64,000 nt of DNA from Stygiobacter sp. RIFOXYC2_FULL_38_25. Its GTDB lineage: Bacteria; Bacteroidota; Ignavibacteria; Ignavibacteriales; Melioribacteraceae. How positions within the stretch are numbered: the stretch's first letter is position 1; each line of letters opens with the position of its first letter. A program made the position numbers and the translations under genes. A model generated the notes under the pieces. That model saw nothing but the letters and a program-made list of their open reading frames with translations. It ran no database searches and was not told the origin of the DNA. Shown one piece after another: positions 44,652 through 53,038 of this stretch. The stretch is taken from NCBI GenBank assembly GCA_001803165.1, contig MHAZ01000006.1, forward strand, positions 249,428-313,427, written 5' to 3'.

Positions 44652-45258
44652 TAACTTTCGTCCCCTTGGGAGCGTTAAAAGTAAAAATTTGATCGGCTAA
44701 ATCCTGGTTAACTTTAATATCGCTAAACGTGAAGGAATACTGCATATCGCCAATGTCAACCAGTTCCATTTTGGAAATGAGATTATCAACGCTCTTCCAA
44801 ATTTTAACAAGTTTGAACTGTAAATCGTTATCCTTTGGAGTAAGTTCGAGAACGTAATCATTCGCGGCACCGGAAGATTCTTTTACCATCTTAGCTTTAC
44901 ATAACGGCGGATAGTCAAAAATAAATTTTTCGAGCGAGAACGAGGTTGGATCATCACTTAAATAACTAACAACAACACGATTAAATTTTTTGTCGTAATT
45001 CCAGATTGTCTCGCCGTTAGAAACAATCATTTGGTTTTTCAATTCAACAACAAACTTATTCTTTCTCTTGTAAGTAAACTTTCCGGTTGCTTTGCCTTGC
45101 TCGTTGCCGGATGTGTTAAAAAAACTTTGTGTAAAACCCGCAGTAAAATTTCCAATCGAATTAAACTTGCTCTGAATTTTCTTTATTGTTTCGTTGGCAG
45201 ATTGTGCATTTATCAAAACAACAGAAAGAAAAAATATGGCTGCTACTCTGGCTTTCAT
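44638..45258 (-). CDS. lolA: Outer-membrane lipoprotein carrier protein
   Basis: LolA (206 aa) carries lipoproteins across the periplasm. It has a signal peptide (1-18), the FNSIGNFTAGFTQSF opening, GKFTYKRKNKFVVEL, WNYDKKFNRVVV and the C-terminal SDIKVNQDLADQIFTF, all as in the family. It overlaps ftsK by 4 bases. LolCDE and LolB are not in the window; the msbA gene elsewhere is a separate system. Confidence 0.92.
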   Translation of the reverse strand: MKARVAAIFFLSVVLINAQSANETIKKIQSKFNSIGNFTAGFTQSFFNTSGNEQGKATGKFTYKRKNKFVVELKNQMIVSNGETIWNYDKKFNRVVVSYLSDDPTSFSLEKFIFDYPPLCKAKMVKESSGAANDYVLELTPKDNDLQFKLVKIWKSVDNLISKMELVDIGDMQYSFTFSDIKVNQDLADQIFTFNAPKGTKVIDLR

Positions 45259-47735
45259 ATTGATCTCAAAATAGTTTCAAGTTGTTCTTCACTTTCTACA
45301 ATCACTTCACGCGCTTTACTTCCTTCAGACGGACCAACAATTCCCGCTTGTTCAAGCTGATCAACAATACGAGCTGCACGAGAATATCCAAGCTTTAATC
45401 TTCTCTGTAGTAAAGATACAGAACCTTGCTGGTGACGAACAACTGTTCTTGCAGCTTCTTCAAACATAGGATCCAAGTCTGCTAAGAAATTGCCCATAGC
45501 TTCTTTCTTCTTTTCATAAAGTGAAGGCAAGAAGTAACGCTTGGAATAACCTTTCTGAACGTAAATGAAATTTGTAATCTTTTCAACTTCTTCAGTAGAG
45601 ATAAACGCATTCTGAATGCGAATCGGTTTCGGCATTCCGGCAGGCAAGAATAGCATATCGCCGGCACCTAATAATTGCTCGGCGCCGTTCATATCTAAAA
45701 TTGTTCTCGAATCAATTTTGGAAGCAACTTGATAAGCAGCCCTTGCGTTAAAATTTGCTTTAATTACACCGGTAATTACATTTACGGATGGACGCTGCGT
45801 CGCCAGTATTAAATGAATTCCAACTGCACGAGCCAACTGTGCTAAACGGGCAATCGGTTCTTCCACTTCTTTCCCGGAAGTAATCATCAAATCAGCCAAC
45901 TCATCAATCACCACCACAATGTAAGGCATCTTGTGATGCTGCATCTCTTCTGTATCTTTCAATCGAGTTTTAGGATTTGCCATCTTCGCGTTGTAATCAA
46001 CAATATTTCTAACGCCGGCTTTTGCAAGTTTATCGTAGCGTTTCTCCATTTCATATTCAACAGCCTTAAGAACAAGTAAAGCATATTGCGGATTGGTAAT
46101 GATTTCTTCTTCTAAATCCGGGGAGATAGCTAAGAAATGTTTGTTAAGTTTTTTGTAGAAAGAGAGCTCAATCTTTTTCGGATCAACAATAACAAACTTA
46201 ACATCGGATGGATGCTTTGCATAGATTAAACTGCATAGCACCATATTTATACCAACGCTTTTTCCGGAACCGGTTGCACCGGCAATAAGCATGTGAGGCA
46301 TTTTTGCAAGGTCGGTTATATAAACGTCGCCGGAAATAGTTTTGCCGAACGCCAACGGTAGTTCTGCTTTAGAATCTTTTATTTTGGATAGAACGGAACT
46401 CGCGCGAACCATAATAGCTTTTGCGTTTGGAATTTCTACACCAATTGCGCTCTTACCCGGAATTGGCGCAATGATACGAATTCCACGGGCTGCAAGCGCA
46501 AGAGCTATATCGTGTTCAAGCGAAACTATTCTGCTGATTTTTACTCCGGGAGCCGGAACAATTTCATACAATGTTACTACCGGTCCGGGCGTAACGGTAA
46601 TATCTTCAATCTGAATATCGAAAAGAGCTAACTTTTCTTTTAGGAGTTCGGCATTGCGTTTCAATTCACTTTCGGCAACTACAACTTCTTCTCCTTCCGG
46701 TTGAGAAAGCAAATCTAATTTTGGCGGAGTATAGTCAATTACTTCTTCCCATTGATTTGGAAGTGTAGCTTCAGTTGTTTTATCAATTGTAGGTTCGGAG
46801 CCATCATCTTTTGGCTGTGCTTTTTTCAGTTCAATTTTTTTCTTTGTAGCTTCAACCGGTTTATCAAGCTCTGCATCAACAACTTTTTCCGGTTGATCTT
46901 TCTTCACAATAGTAATCTTTGTTTCCGGTTCAACCGGTACTGCTGCCGCTGCCAACTCATCGTCGGTTTTCCCTTTGAACAACTTTTTCAGCTTTCCTTC
47001 TTCACGCAGATTCTTAATCTTATCTAAATTTTCATCGGCTTTAGGAGCTATTGTTTCTTCTTTCTCTTCACTTTCTTCATCATCTTTCAACAAGCGTTTC
47101 AAAAATTCCAGTATAGAACCAAACTTAAAATCGAATGCTACTATTAAGGTGATTAAGATTGCTGTTGAGAGAACAATTATGCTTCCCAATCCGCCGAGTA
47201 ATCTTCCGATTACTGTTCCAAGGAAGAGACCAATTTTGCCGGATAGCTCATACACATCTGTGAACAAAGCAATTTCCGGTGTGGATTGAAGCATTCCAAA
47301 GAATGTTGTTATCAGCAGAGAAATAATGATCAAGAAATTGGATAAGTATAGAGGAACTTTATAAGCTTTTTCTTTCTTTAGAATTGTGTAACCCCAAATA
47401 AACATAATAACCGGAAAGACCAGAGAGAAGTAGCCAATTGTGGAGCGAATGAAAAAGTGAGATATGTAAGAACCAAAAATTCCGAGCCAGTTGTGGGTTG
47501 TAGCGGCTTTCTCTTTCAGTTCTGCGTTATCGCCAAAAACACCAAACTGATCGGAAAACTTGTAAGAAAAATATGATTCATCAAAGCGGGAATAAGAAAG
47601 GATGCTCAGAAATATCAGCAGCGCAAAAACAATTAAGAAAATCCCGAGAATTTTTGTTTTCTTCTCGGGAGAGAATACAAAAAAATTTTCTCCGATTGCC
47701 GGAGCCGGTTCTTTTTGTTTAACTTTTTTCGCCAT
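45255..47735 (-). CDS. ftsK: DNA translocase FtsK
   Basis: FtsK (826 aa): four N-terminal TM helices (about residues 28-185), an acidic and Lys-rich linker (about 215-345), an alpha/beta motor with Walker A MLIAGATGSGKSVG and Walker B VVVIDELADLM, and a C-terminal winged-helix gamma domain (SLLQRRLKLGYSRAARIVDQLE) that reads KOPS-like sites and activates Xer recombination. It works at the septum with XerD, found in this window. It overlaps comB by 17 bases. Confidence 0.97.
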   Translation of the reverse strand: MAKKVKQKEPAPAIGENFFVFSPEKKTKILGIFLIVFALLIFLSILSYSRFDESYFSYKFSDQFGVFGDNAELKEKAATTHNWLGIFGSYISHFFIRSTIGYFSLVFPVIMFIWGYTILKKEKAYKVPLYLSNFLIIISLLITTFFGMLQSTPEIALFTDVYELSGKIGLFLGTVIGRLLGGLGSIIVLSTAILITLIVAFDFKFGSILEFLKRLLKDDEESEEKEETIAPKADENLDKIKNLREEGKLKKLFKGKTDDELAAAAVPVEPETKITIVKKDQPEKVVDAELDKPVEATKKKIELKKAQPKDDGSEPTIDKTTEATLPNQWEEVIDYTPPKLDLLSQPEGEEVVVAESELKRNAELLKEKLALFDIQIEDITVTPGPVVTLYEIVPAPGVKISRIVSLEHDIALALAARGIRIIAPIPGKSAIGVEIPNAKAIMVRASSVLSKIKDSKAELPLAFGKTISGDVYITDLAKMPHMLIAGATGSGKSVGINMVLCSLIYAKHPSDVKFVIVDPKKIELSFYKKLNKHFLAISPDLEEEIITNPQYALLVLKAVEYEMEKRYDKLAKAGVRNIVDYNAKMANPKTRLKDTEEMQHHKMPYIVVVIDELADLMITSGKEVEEPIARLAQLARAVGIHLILATQRPSVNVITGVIKANFNARAAYQVASKIDSRTILDMNGAEQLLGAGDMLFLPAGMPKPIRIQNAFISTEEVEKITNFIYVQKGYSKRYFLPSLYEKKKEAMGNFLADLDPMFEEAARTVVRHQQGSVSLLQRRLKLGYSRAARIVDQLEQAGIVGPSEGSKAREVIVESEEQLETILRSI

Positions 47736-48492
47736 CTTTAGAAGCTATAGTTTCAGAATGAATTCCCGGTACATCAAGTTTTTTAAGCGCGCCGGAAATA
47801 AAGTAAGGAATTATATTGGTAATACCATACTCCGAACAAACTTTTAGGTCTGCGCTAAAACCATTTTCAATCAACAATTTCCCATGCTCTGTTTCTTTCA
47901 TCATCTTCAGCAGATTCTTCCCGAGGGTTTTTAATAGAATCATGGCAGCCCTGCCCGCATCGCCAATTTCTGCATCTTCTTTTAAGAAGAGAATTTCCGA
48001 AACAAGTTTTCCGGCACAGACAGTATCTTCTAGATTGAAATTACCGTTTGAACCGGCGCAGAGAATTTCCACATCTTTATTCAATTCTACCAAATGCTTT
48101 GCTACTGCCGGCAGGTTATGGAAACACGCAACAAATAAGTTTTCCGAGAACTTTGCTTTTACTACCGCTTTAGAACCATTGGTGGTGTAATGTATAATTG
48201 ATTTACCATTAACAACTTCATGGGAAAACTCAAGCGGAGAATTGCCGAGTACAAAACCTTCAATCTTTTTTGTATTTCTTTCCCCGCATAAAAGTGTTTG
48301 ACCGCTAAAGGCATTTCCGGAAACCTTCATTGCAAAATCTACAGTGCTAACCGGAATTACCTCTTTTGCCCCATTTGCTAATGCTGTAACAATCACAGTT
48401 GAAGCGCGAAGTATATCTATTACAACAGTTGTTTTACCGGTAAAGTAAAGTTCATCTAAATGCTGGTTGGAGTAATGGACATTAATTTTCAT
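47719..48492 (-). CDS. comB: 2-phosphosulfolactate phosphatase
   Basis: ComB-family protein (257 aa), opening with the acidic HVYSN-like block and VVIDILRASTVIVTALANGA, then LCGERNTKKIEGFVLGNSPLEF and LCAGSNGNFNLEDTVCAG. In methanogens ComB removes phosphate from phosphosulfolactate during coenzyme M synthesis; many bacteria have a homologue whose substrate is unsettled. comA and comC are not seen here. It sits between gcvT and ftsK, overlapping ftsK, so it may serve an unknown function. Confidence 0.88.
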   Translation of the reverse strand: MKINVHYSNQHLDELYFTGKTTVVIDILRASTVIVTALANGAKEVIPVSTVDFAMKVSGNAFSGQTLLCGERNTKKIEGFVLGNSPLEFSHEVVNGKSIIHYTTNGSKAVVKAKFSENLFVACFHNLPAVAKHLVELNKDVEILCAGSNGNFNLEDTVCAGKLVSEILFLKEDAEIGDAGRAAMILLKTLGKNLLKMMKETEHGKLLIENGFSADLKVCSEYGITNIIPYFISGALKKLDVPGIHSETIASKDGEKS

Positions 48493-48494
48493 TA

Positions 48495-49577
48495 TTATTT
48501 CTTAACAAATGGAAGTTTAGTTATTTGAGCTGCAACTTCTTTTCCTCTGATAAAGAAATTGATTTTGTTGCCCTCTTTGGCAAACTCAGCATCAACGTAG
48601 CCAAGCGCAATTGCCTTATCCAATGTTGGGCTTACGGTTCCGCTGGTAATATGACCGACTTTCTTGCCATCAACAGTTAAATCATATCCGTGGCGCGGAA
48701 AAGTTCTTTCTTCGGAAATAAGTGCAACTAATTTTCTTTTTTGTCCTTCTTCTTTGGTTTTGACCAAAACATCTTTACCAATGAAGGAAGGTTTTTTAAG
48801 CTTTGTTATCCAGCCTAGTCCGGCTTCAATAGGATTTGTAGTTTGGTCAATATCGTTTCCGTACAAGCAGAATCCCATTTCCAAACGGAGTGAATCTCTT
48901 GCACCTAAACCAACCGGCTGAATTCCTAAATCTTTTCCGGCTTCAAAAACTGCATTCCAAACTTTCTCTGCAGCTGCTTCATCACCTTTAAAGTACAACT
49001 CGTAACCAAGTTCGCCGGTATATCCTGTGCGTGATAAAATCATATCTACACCGGCAACAGTTGCCTTGAAGAAATGATAGTATTCCAAATCAAGCAGCTT
49101 ATTACAAATCTTTTGAATTGTAGCTTTAGAATTTGGTCCCTGAACTGCAAGCAAAGAATATTCGTCGCTTTCATTAACCAGTTCTACACCAAAAGAATTG
49201 TTTTTCTTCATCCACTCAAAATCTTTTGCAAGATTTGAAGCGTTTACTACCAACATAAATTCTTTTTCGCTAACACGGTAAACAAGCAAATCATCAACAA
49301 TACCGCCATCTTCGTAGCACATTGCAGAATATTGAACTCGTCCATCAGTTAAAATTGAAGCATCATTTACTGTAACTGAATTAACAAAATCTAAAGCTTT
49401 TTCGCCACGTACAAATACTTCTCCCATGTGAGAAACATCGAATACACCGACTGTCGTTCTAACAACTTTGTGTTCGGCAATAATAGATGAATACTGAATA
49501 GGCATCTTGTAACCGGCAAATTCAACAATCTTTGCACCAAGTTTTTCATGGATTGAATAAAAAGTAGTCTTTTTCAT
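48495..49577 (-). CDS. gcvT: Glycine cleavage system aminomethyltransferase (T protein)
   Basis: GcvT (360 aa from ATG 49577) moves the methylene group from aminomethyl-H-protein to tetrahydrofolate and releases ammonia. Visible: FAGYKMPIQYSSI, VGVFDVSHMGEV with the folate-site Asp, SRTGYTGELGYEL, GARDSLRLEMGFCLYGND and GYVTSGTVSPTL-like HITSGTVSPTL. A frame to 49604 starts inside fsa and is rejected. gcvP and gcvH are elsewhere. Confidence 0.96.
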   Translation of the reverse strand: MKKTTFYSIHEKLGAKIVEFAGYKMPIQYSSIIAEHKVVRTTVGVFDVSHMGEVFVRGEKALDFVNSVTVNDASILTDGRVQYSAMCYEDGGIVDDLLVYRVSEKEFMLVVNASNLAKDFEWMKKNNSFGVELVNESDEYSLLAVQGPNSKATIQKICNKLLDLEYYHFFKATVAGVDMILSRTGYTGELGYELYFKGDEAAAEKVWNAVFEAGKDLGIQPVGLGARDSLRLEMGFCLYGNDIDQTTNPIEAGLGWITKLKKPSFIGKDVLVKTKEEGQKRKLVALISEERTFPRHGYDLTVDGKKVGHITSGTVSPTLDKAIALGYVDAEFAKEGNKINFFIRGKEVAAQITKLPFVKK

Positions 49578-49582
49578 AGCTC

Positions 49583-50227
49583 TTATTGGTTTAGTTTTTT
49601 CCAATCGCTCAAGAATTTATCGAGACCGATATCTGTGAGCGGATGTTTAAATAATTTATCTATTACATCAAAAGGCATTGTGCAAACGTGAGCACCCATC
49701 ATAGCAGCTTCAACAACATGAAGCGGATGACGGACGCTTGCAACAAGCACTTCCGTATTGTATCCATAATTTTTATAAATAGTAACTATCTGGCGGATAA
49801 GTTCCATGCCGTTAGTGCTTATGTCGTCTAATCTGCCAACAAAAGGACTGATATATGTTGCGCCGGCTTTTGCAGCCAGCAAAGCCTGTGTTGGAGAGAA
49901 ACACAGTGTAACATTGGTTTTAATTCCCTTGATGTTCAAAGTTTTTACTGCTTTAATTCCCTCTCTGATAAGCGGAACTTTAATAACAATGTTTTTGTGG
50001 ATTTTTGAAAGTTCGTATGCTTCTTTGAGTATTCCCTCATAATCAGTCGAAACAACTTCTGCGCTTATTGGACCATCAACAATGGCAATTATTTCGTTGA
50101 GGAGTTCTAGAAAGTTCTTTCCCTCTTTGGCAACTAAAGATGGGTTGGTAGTTACACCATCTAAAAGTCCCATTGCTGCGGCTTCTTTAATCTGATCAAT
50201 ATTTGCAGTGTCTATAAAAAATTTCAT
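49583..50227 (-). CDS. fsa: Transaldolase / fructose-6-phosphate aldolase family
   Basis: A 214-residue short transaldolase (MipB/TalC type), a TIM barrel beginning [13 protein letters not shown], with [13 protein letters not shown] and the Schiff-base lysine in [11 protein letters not shown]. Later blocks SPFVGRLDD and [11 protein letters not shown] match. Some members are F6P aldolases, others transaldolases; sequence alone does not decide. It is the first gene of the run to holA; gcvT starts 6 bases on. Confidence 0.93.
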   Translation of the reverse strand: MKFFIDTANIDQIKEAAAMGLLDGVTTNPSLVAKEGKNFLELLNEIIAIVDGPISAEVVSTDYEGILKEAYELSKIHKNIVIKVPLIREGIKAVKTLNIKGIKTNVTLCFSPTQALLAAKAGATYISPFVGRLDDISTNGMELIRQIVTIYKNYGYNTEVLVASVRHPLHVVEAAMMGAHVCTMPFDVIDKLFKHPLTDIGLDKFLSDWKKLNQ

Positions 50228-50261
50228 TTCAAGTTTCTCTCATTGTTAATAGAAAATTAAG

Positions 50262-50281
50262 AAAAATTGCTTACAATTTTT
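50262..50281 (-). terminator. Weak A+T-rich hairpin after rng
   Basis: AAAAATTG and CAATTTTT form an 8-bp stem with a 4-base loop, followed on the - strand by CTTAATTTT. It lies 23-43 bases after the rng stop and before fsa. The low G+C content makes it only a possible terminator. Confidence 0.3.
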
Positions 50282-50304
50282 CCGGGTTAACTTGCATAGT
50301 ACTT

Positions 50305-51918
50305 TTACGCAACCTCGTCGGTGATTTCTTCGCCCGATTTTGTAGAAATAAAATGAAACTTGGACGGACTCACTCTTTCTTCTTCCACTAATTTAATTCT
50401 AACAAAGTATTTTAACTGCAATCTGTTTAGTGTAGAAATAAATCCCACCTTAAGTTTTTCGCCGAGCGATGGGTGTACACGAAGCGTAAGCGATTTAACT
50501 TTCCCTTGTATTCGGTAGCGTTTTATCCAGCGTTCAATTTCATGAATCAAGTTTGATTTCTTTGTAAGAAGTCCGGTGCCGAAACAGTAAGGACAAACTT
50601 CATTCATTGATTGAATAATATTTTCGCGAACACGCTCGCGCGTTATTTGCATTAAACCAAATTCTGTCATCGGAAGCAAAGCCGTCTTGGCTCTATCTTT
50701 CTTAAACTCCTTCTTCAATTCATCATAAATCTTCTTGCGGTTCTTTTCATCTTCTAAGTCAATAAAATCAACTACTATCAATCCGCCGATATCCCGCAAG
50801 CGTAATTGTCTTGCAATCTCGCGCGAAGCTTCCAAATCAGTCTTCAGCGAATTCAGTTCTTGTTCTTTCTTTGCAGCATAACGACCGCTGTTAACATCTA
50901 TTACAACCATTGCTTCGGTATGATCAATAACAATATGTCCGCCGGCCGGTAACGGAACCTTACGTCCCATCAAGGATTTAATTTGTTCGTCAATGCGGAA
51001 TGTTTCAAAAATAGGCGCGTCTTCTTTGTACAATTCTATTCTATCAAGAAGTGCAGGCTGAATGAACTGCAAATAATTTCTAATTTCCTTCCAAAGTTTC
51101 TTTGAATCAACAAAAACTTTAGAAACATCCGGTGTGAATAAATCCCGGATAACTGAAATTGTTGTGCTCAGATCTTTGTAAAGCAAAGCCGGCGGTTCTT
51201 CTTTCTTAGCTTCGTTTTGAATGTCTTGCCAAATTTTCACCAAGTATTTCAAATCACCGCTTAACGATTCATCGCTCTGGTCTTTTGCTGCAGTGCGGAT
51301 AATTAAGCCGCAATCTTTAGGTAATATTCCACGGGCAATTCTTCTTAATCTTTTGCGTTCGCGGAAATCAACAATCTTTTTGGAAACACCAATCTTGTTG
51401 TCCAAAGGAAGCAGAACACAAAATCTACCCGGAATAGAAATGGATGAAGTAACACGAACACCTTTATCTTTTACCGGTTCTTTGATAATCTGAATGAGAA
51501 TATCTTCCCCTTTGTGAAGACGGGTAGTTGGTCTATCACGCTGTTCTATTTCTTTAGCCTGAACAGGCTTGGCAAGTTCCAATGTTGAATTTGGAGAAGG
51601 TTCCTCTTTTACTTCTTTCTGTTCTGCCGGAGGGGCTATTTCTTCTTCATCATCCTCATCGTCATCAAAAATTCCTTGCAAAGCTTCCGTACGTTCACCA
51701 ATATCAGAGAAGTGAAGGAACGCATCGTGTTTCATACCGATATCTATAAATGCTGCGCGGATTCCCGGCAATACTCTGGCAACTCTGCCGTAGTAAACAT
51801 CGCCAACCATCCTCTGTTTTTCCGGATGGTCAACAAAAAAATCAACCAAATTTCCATCTTCCGTAATCGCAACGCGGTTCTGCGAAGTGGAAGAGTTTAT
51901 AATTATTTCTTTATTCAT
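50305..51918 (-). CDS. rng: Ribonuclease E/G family protein
   Basis: A 537-residue RNase E/G catalytic protein that cleaves single-stranded RNA for rRNA and mRNA processing. An S1 domain (residues about 35-150) is interrupted by an acidic/Lys insert (about 83-135). The DNase I-like site has VIDVNSGRY and DFIDLED aspartates, and CPYCFGTG is the zinc-link pair that joins subunits. The long RNase E C-terminal scaffold is missing, so RNase G is the better match. It is the last gene of the rimP operon. Confidence 0.95.
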   Translation of the reverse strand: MNKEIIINSSTSQNRVAITEDGNLVDFFVDHPEKQRMVGDVYYGRVARVLPGIRAAFIDIGMKHDAFLHFSDIGERTEALQGIFDDDEDDEEEIAPPAEQKEVKEEPSPNSTLELAKPVQAKEIEQRDRPTTRLHKGEDILIQIIKEPVKDKGVRVTSSISIPGRFCVLLPLDNKIGVSKKIVDFRERKRLRRIARGILPKDCGLIIRTAAKDQSDESLSGDLKYLVKIWQDIQNEAKKEEPPALLYKDLSTTISVIRDLFTPDVSKVFVDSKKLWKEIRNYLQFIQPALLDRIELYKEDAPIFETFRIDEQIKSLMGRKVPLPAGGHIVIDHTEAMVVIDVNSGRYAAKKEQELNSLKTDLEASREIARQLRLRDIGGLIVVDFIDLEDEKNRKKIYDELKKEFKKDRAKTALLPMTEFGLMQITRERVRENIIQSMNEVCPYCFGTGLLTKKSNLIHEIERWIKRYRIQGKVKSLTLRVHPSLGEKLKVGFISTLNRLQLKYFVRIKLVEEERVSPSKFHFISTKSGEEITDEVA

Positions 51919-51937
51919 TGTAAAACCTTATGCGTTC

Positions 51938-53005
51938 TTATCCTTGAATCTGAGTTTTATCTTCAGTCAGCCAGAAAAGAACTTTTTTCTTAAACTTATT
52001 TATTACATCTACTTTATCACTTTCGCCATACTCGCCGCTTGTAATTTTAGCGGTGTGATCGTTAATTAATTGACGAAGCGAATCAAAATTTCTTAAACCG
52101 AAAACTTTCTCTAAAAGAAAATTTATGCCAGGATAATCTTTCAAATACCAAACGGTTTGTTTCTTTGCTCTATCAAGAGCAACAACTTCACCGAATTCAG
52201 ACTCAATACTATTTATATGTTTTAACAGTACTTCTTTAACAACATTAATTTCCGTTATTCCCGGATCTTCACCCGTTTCAACAAGTTTATTGTAACGGGA
52301 AAATATAAAAGGATTTCCAAGTGCGCCGCGGGCAACCATTACAGAATCACATCCGGTTTCATCTTTCATTTTTTTAACATCTTGGGGGAAAAAGATTGAG
52401 CCGTTTCCCACAACCGGAATTTTCACCAACTCTTTAACTTTTCCAATCCAGCTCCACTCAGGTTCAGTTTCATACTTATCATTGCGTGCGCGTCCGTGAA
52501 CAAAAACCAAAGAACCTCCGCTGTCTTCAACAGCTTTGGCTGTTTCAAAAATGTTTATATGACTTCTATCTTTTCCCAATCTCAGTTTTACCGAAATTGG
52601 AACATCGCCGGCATTATCCGCCATTTTGCGAATTATCTTGCCGATCATTTTGGGATCATCAAGAAGTGCAGAGCCCATATTGTTTGTTGTAACTTTATCA
52701 ACCGGGCAGCCGCAATTAAGATCAATTAAATCAGGCTTAAGCCGGGATATTTCTTTTGCCGCTTCTCCGAGTATTGACGGATCGTTACCAAGAACTTGAA
52801 CGCCAATTGGTTTTTCGTTCCGGTTGAAGGAAAGAATTCGGAGAGATTCAAAATTGTTTTTAATTACGCCTTCGGCGCTAACCATCTGGGTAAATGTAAT
52901 ACCGGCGCCTTGTTCTTTGCATATTCTTCTGAAAGACGAATCGGTAACCTCCGCCATTGGGGCGAGAAAAAGTTTATGTCCAATATCAAGGCTACCGATT
53001 TTCAT
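51938..53005 (-). CDS. dusB: tRNA-dihydrouridine synthase (DusB family)
   Basis: Dus enzyme (355 aa from ATG 53005; TTG 53008 is the alternative) reduces uridines in tRNA with FMN and NAD(P)H. The TIM-barrel marks are LAPMAEVTDSSFRR, DLNCGCPVDKVTTNNMGSALL, VHGRARNDKYE, IPVVGNGSIFF and MVARGALGNPFIF. A helical C-terminal domain follows. It lies 33 bases after pnp and precedes rng by 19 bases. Confidence 0.95.
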   Translation of the reverse strand: MKIGSLDIGHKLFLAPMAEVTDSSFRRICKEQGAGITFTQMVSAEGVIKNNFESLRILSFNRNEKPIGVQVLGNDPSILGEAAKEISRLKPDLIDLNCGCPVDKVTTNNMGSALLDDPKMIGKIIRKMADNAGDVPISVKLRLGKDRSHINIFETAKAVEDSGGSLVFVHGRARNDKYETEPEWSWIGKVKELVKIPVVGNGSIFFPQDVKKMKDETGCDSVMVARGALGNPFIFSRYNKLVETGEDPGITEINVVKEVLLKHINSIESEFGEVVALDRAKKQTVWYLKDYPGINFLLEKVFGLRNFDSLRQLINDHTAKITSGEYGESDKVDVINKFKKKVLFWLTEDKTQIQG

Positions 53006-53038
53006 CAATCATTCTGCTCTATAAAAAATGCCGAGTTG

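Noticed and set aside
46752-47289. Two overlapping + strand frames opposite ftsK
   Set aside because: They are shadows of the low-complexity ftsK linker, rich in Phe and Ser with no start signals.
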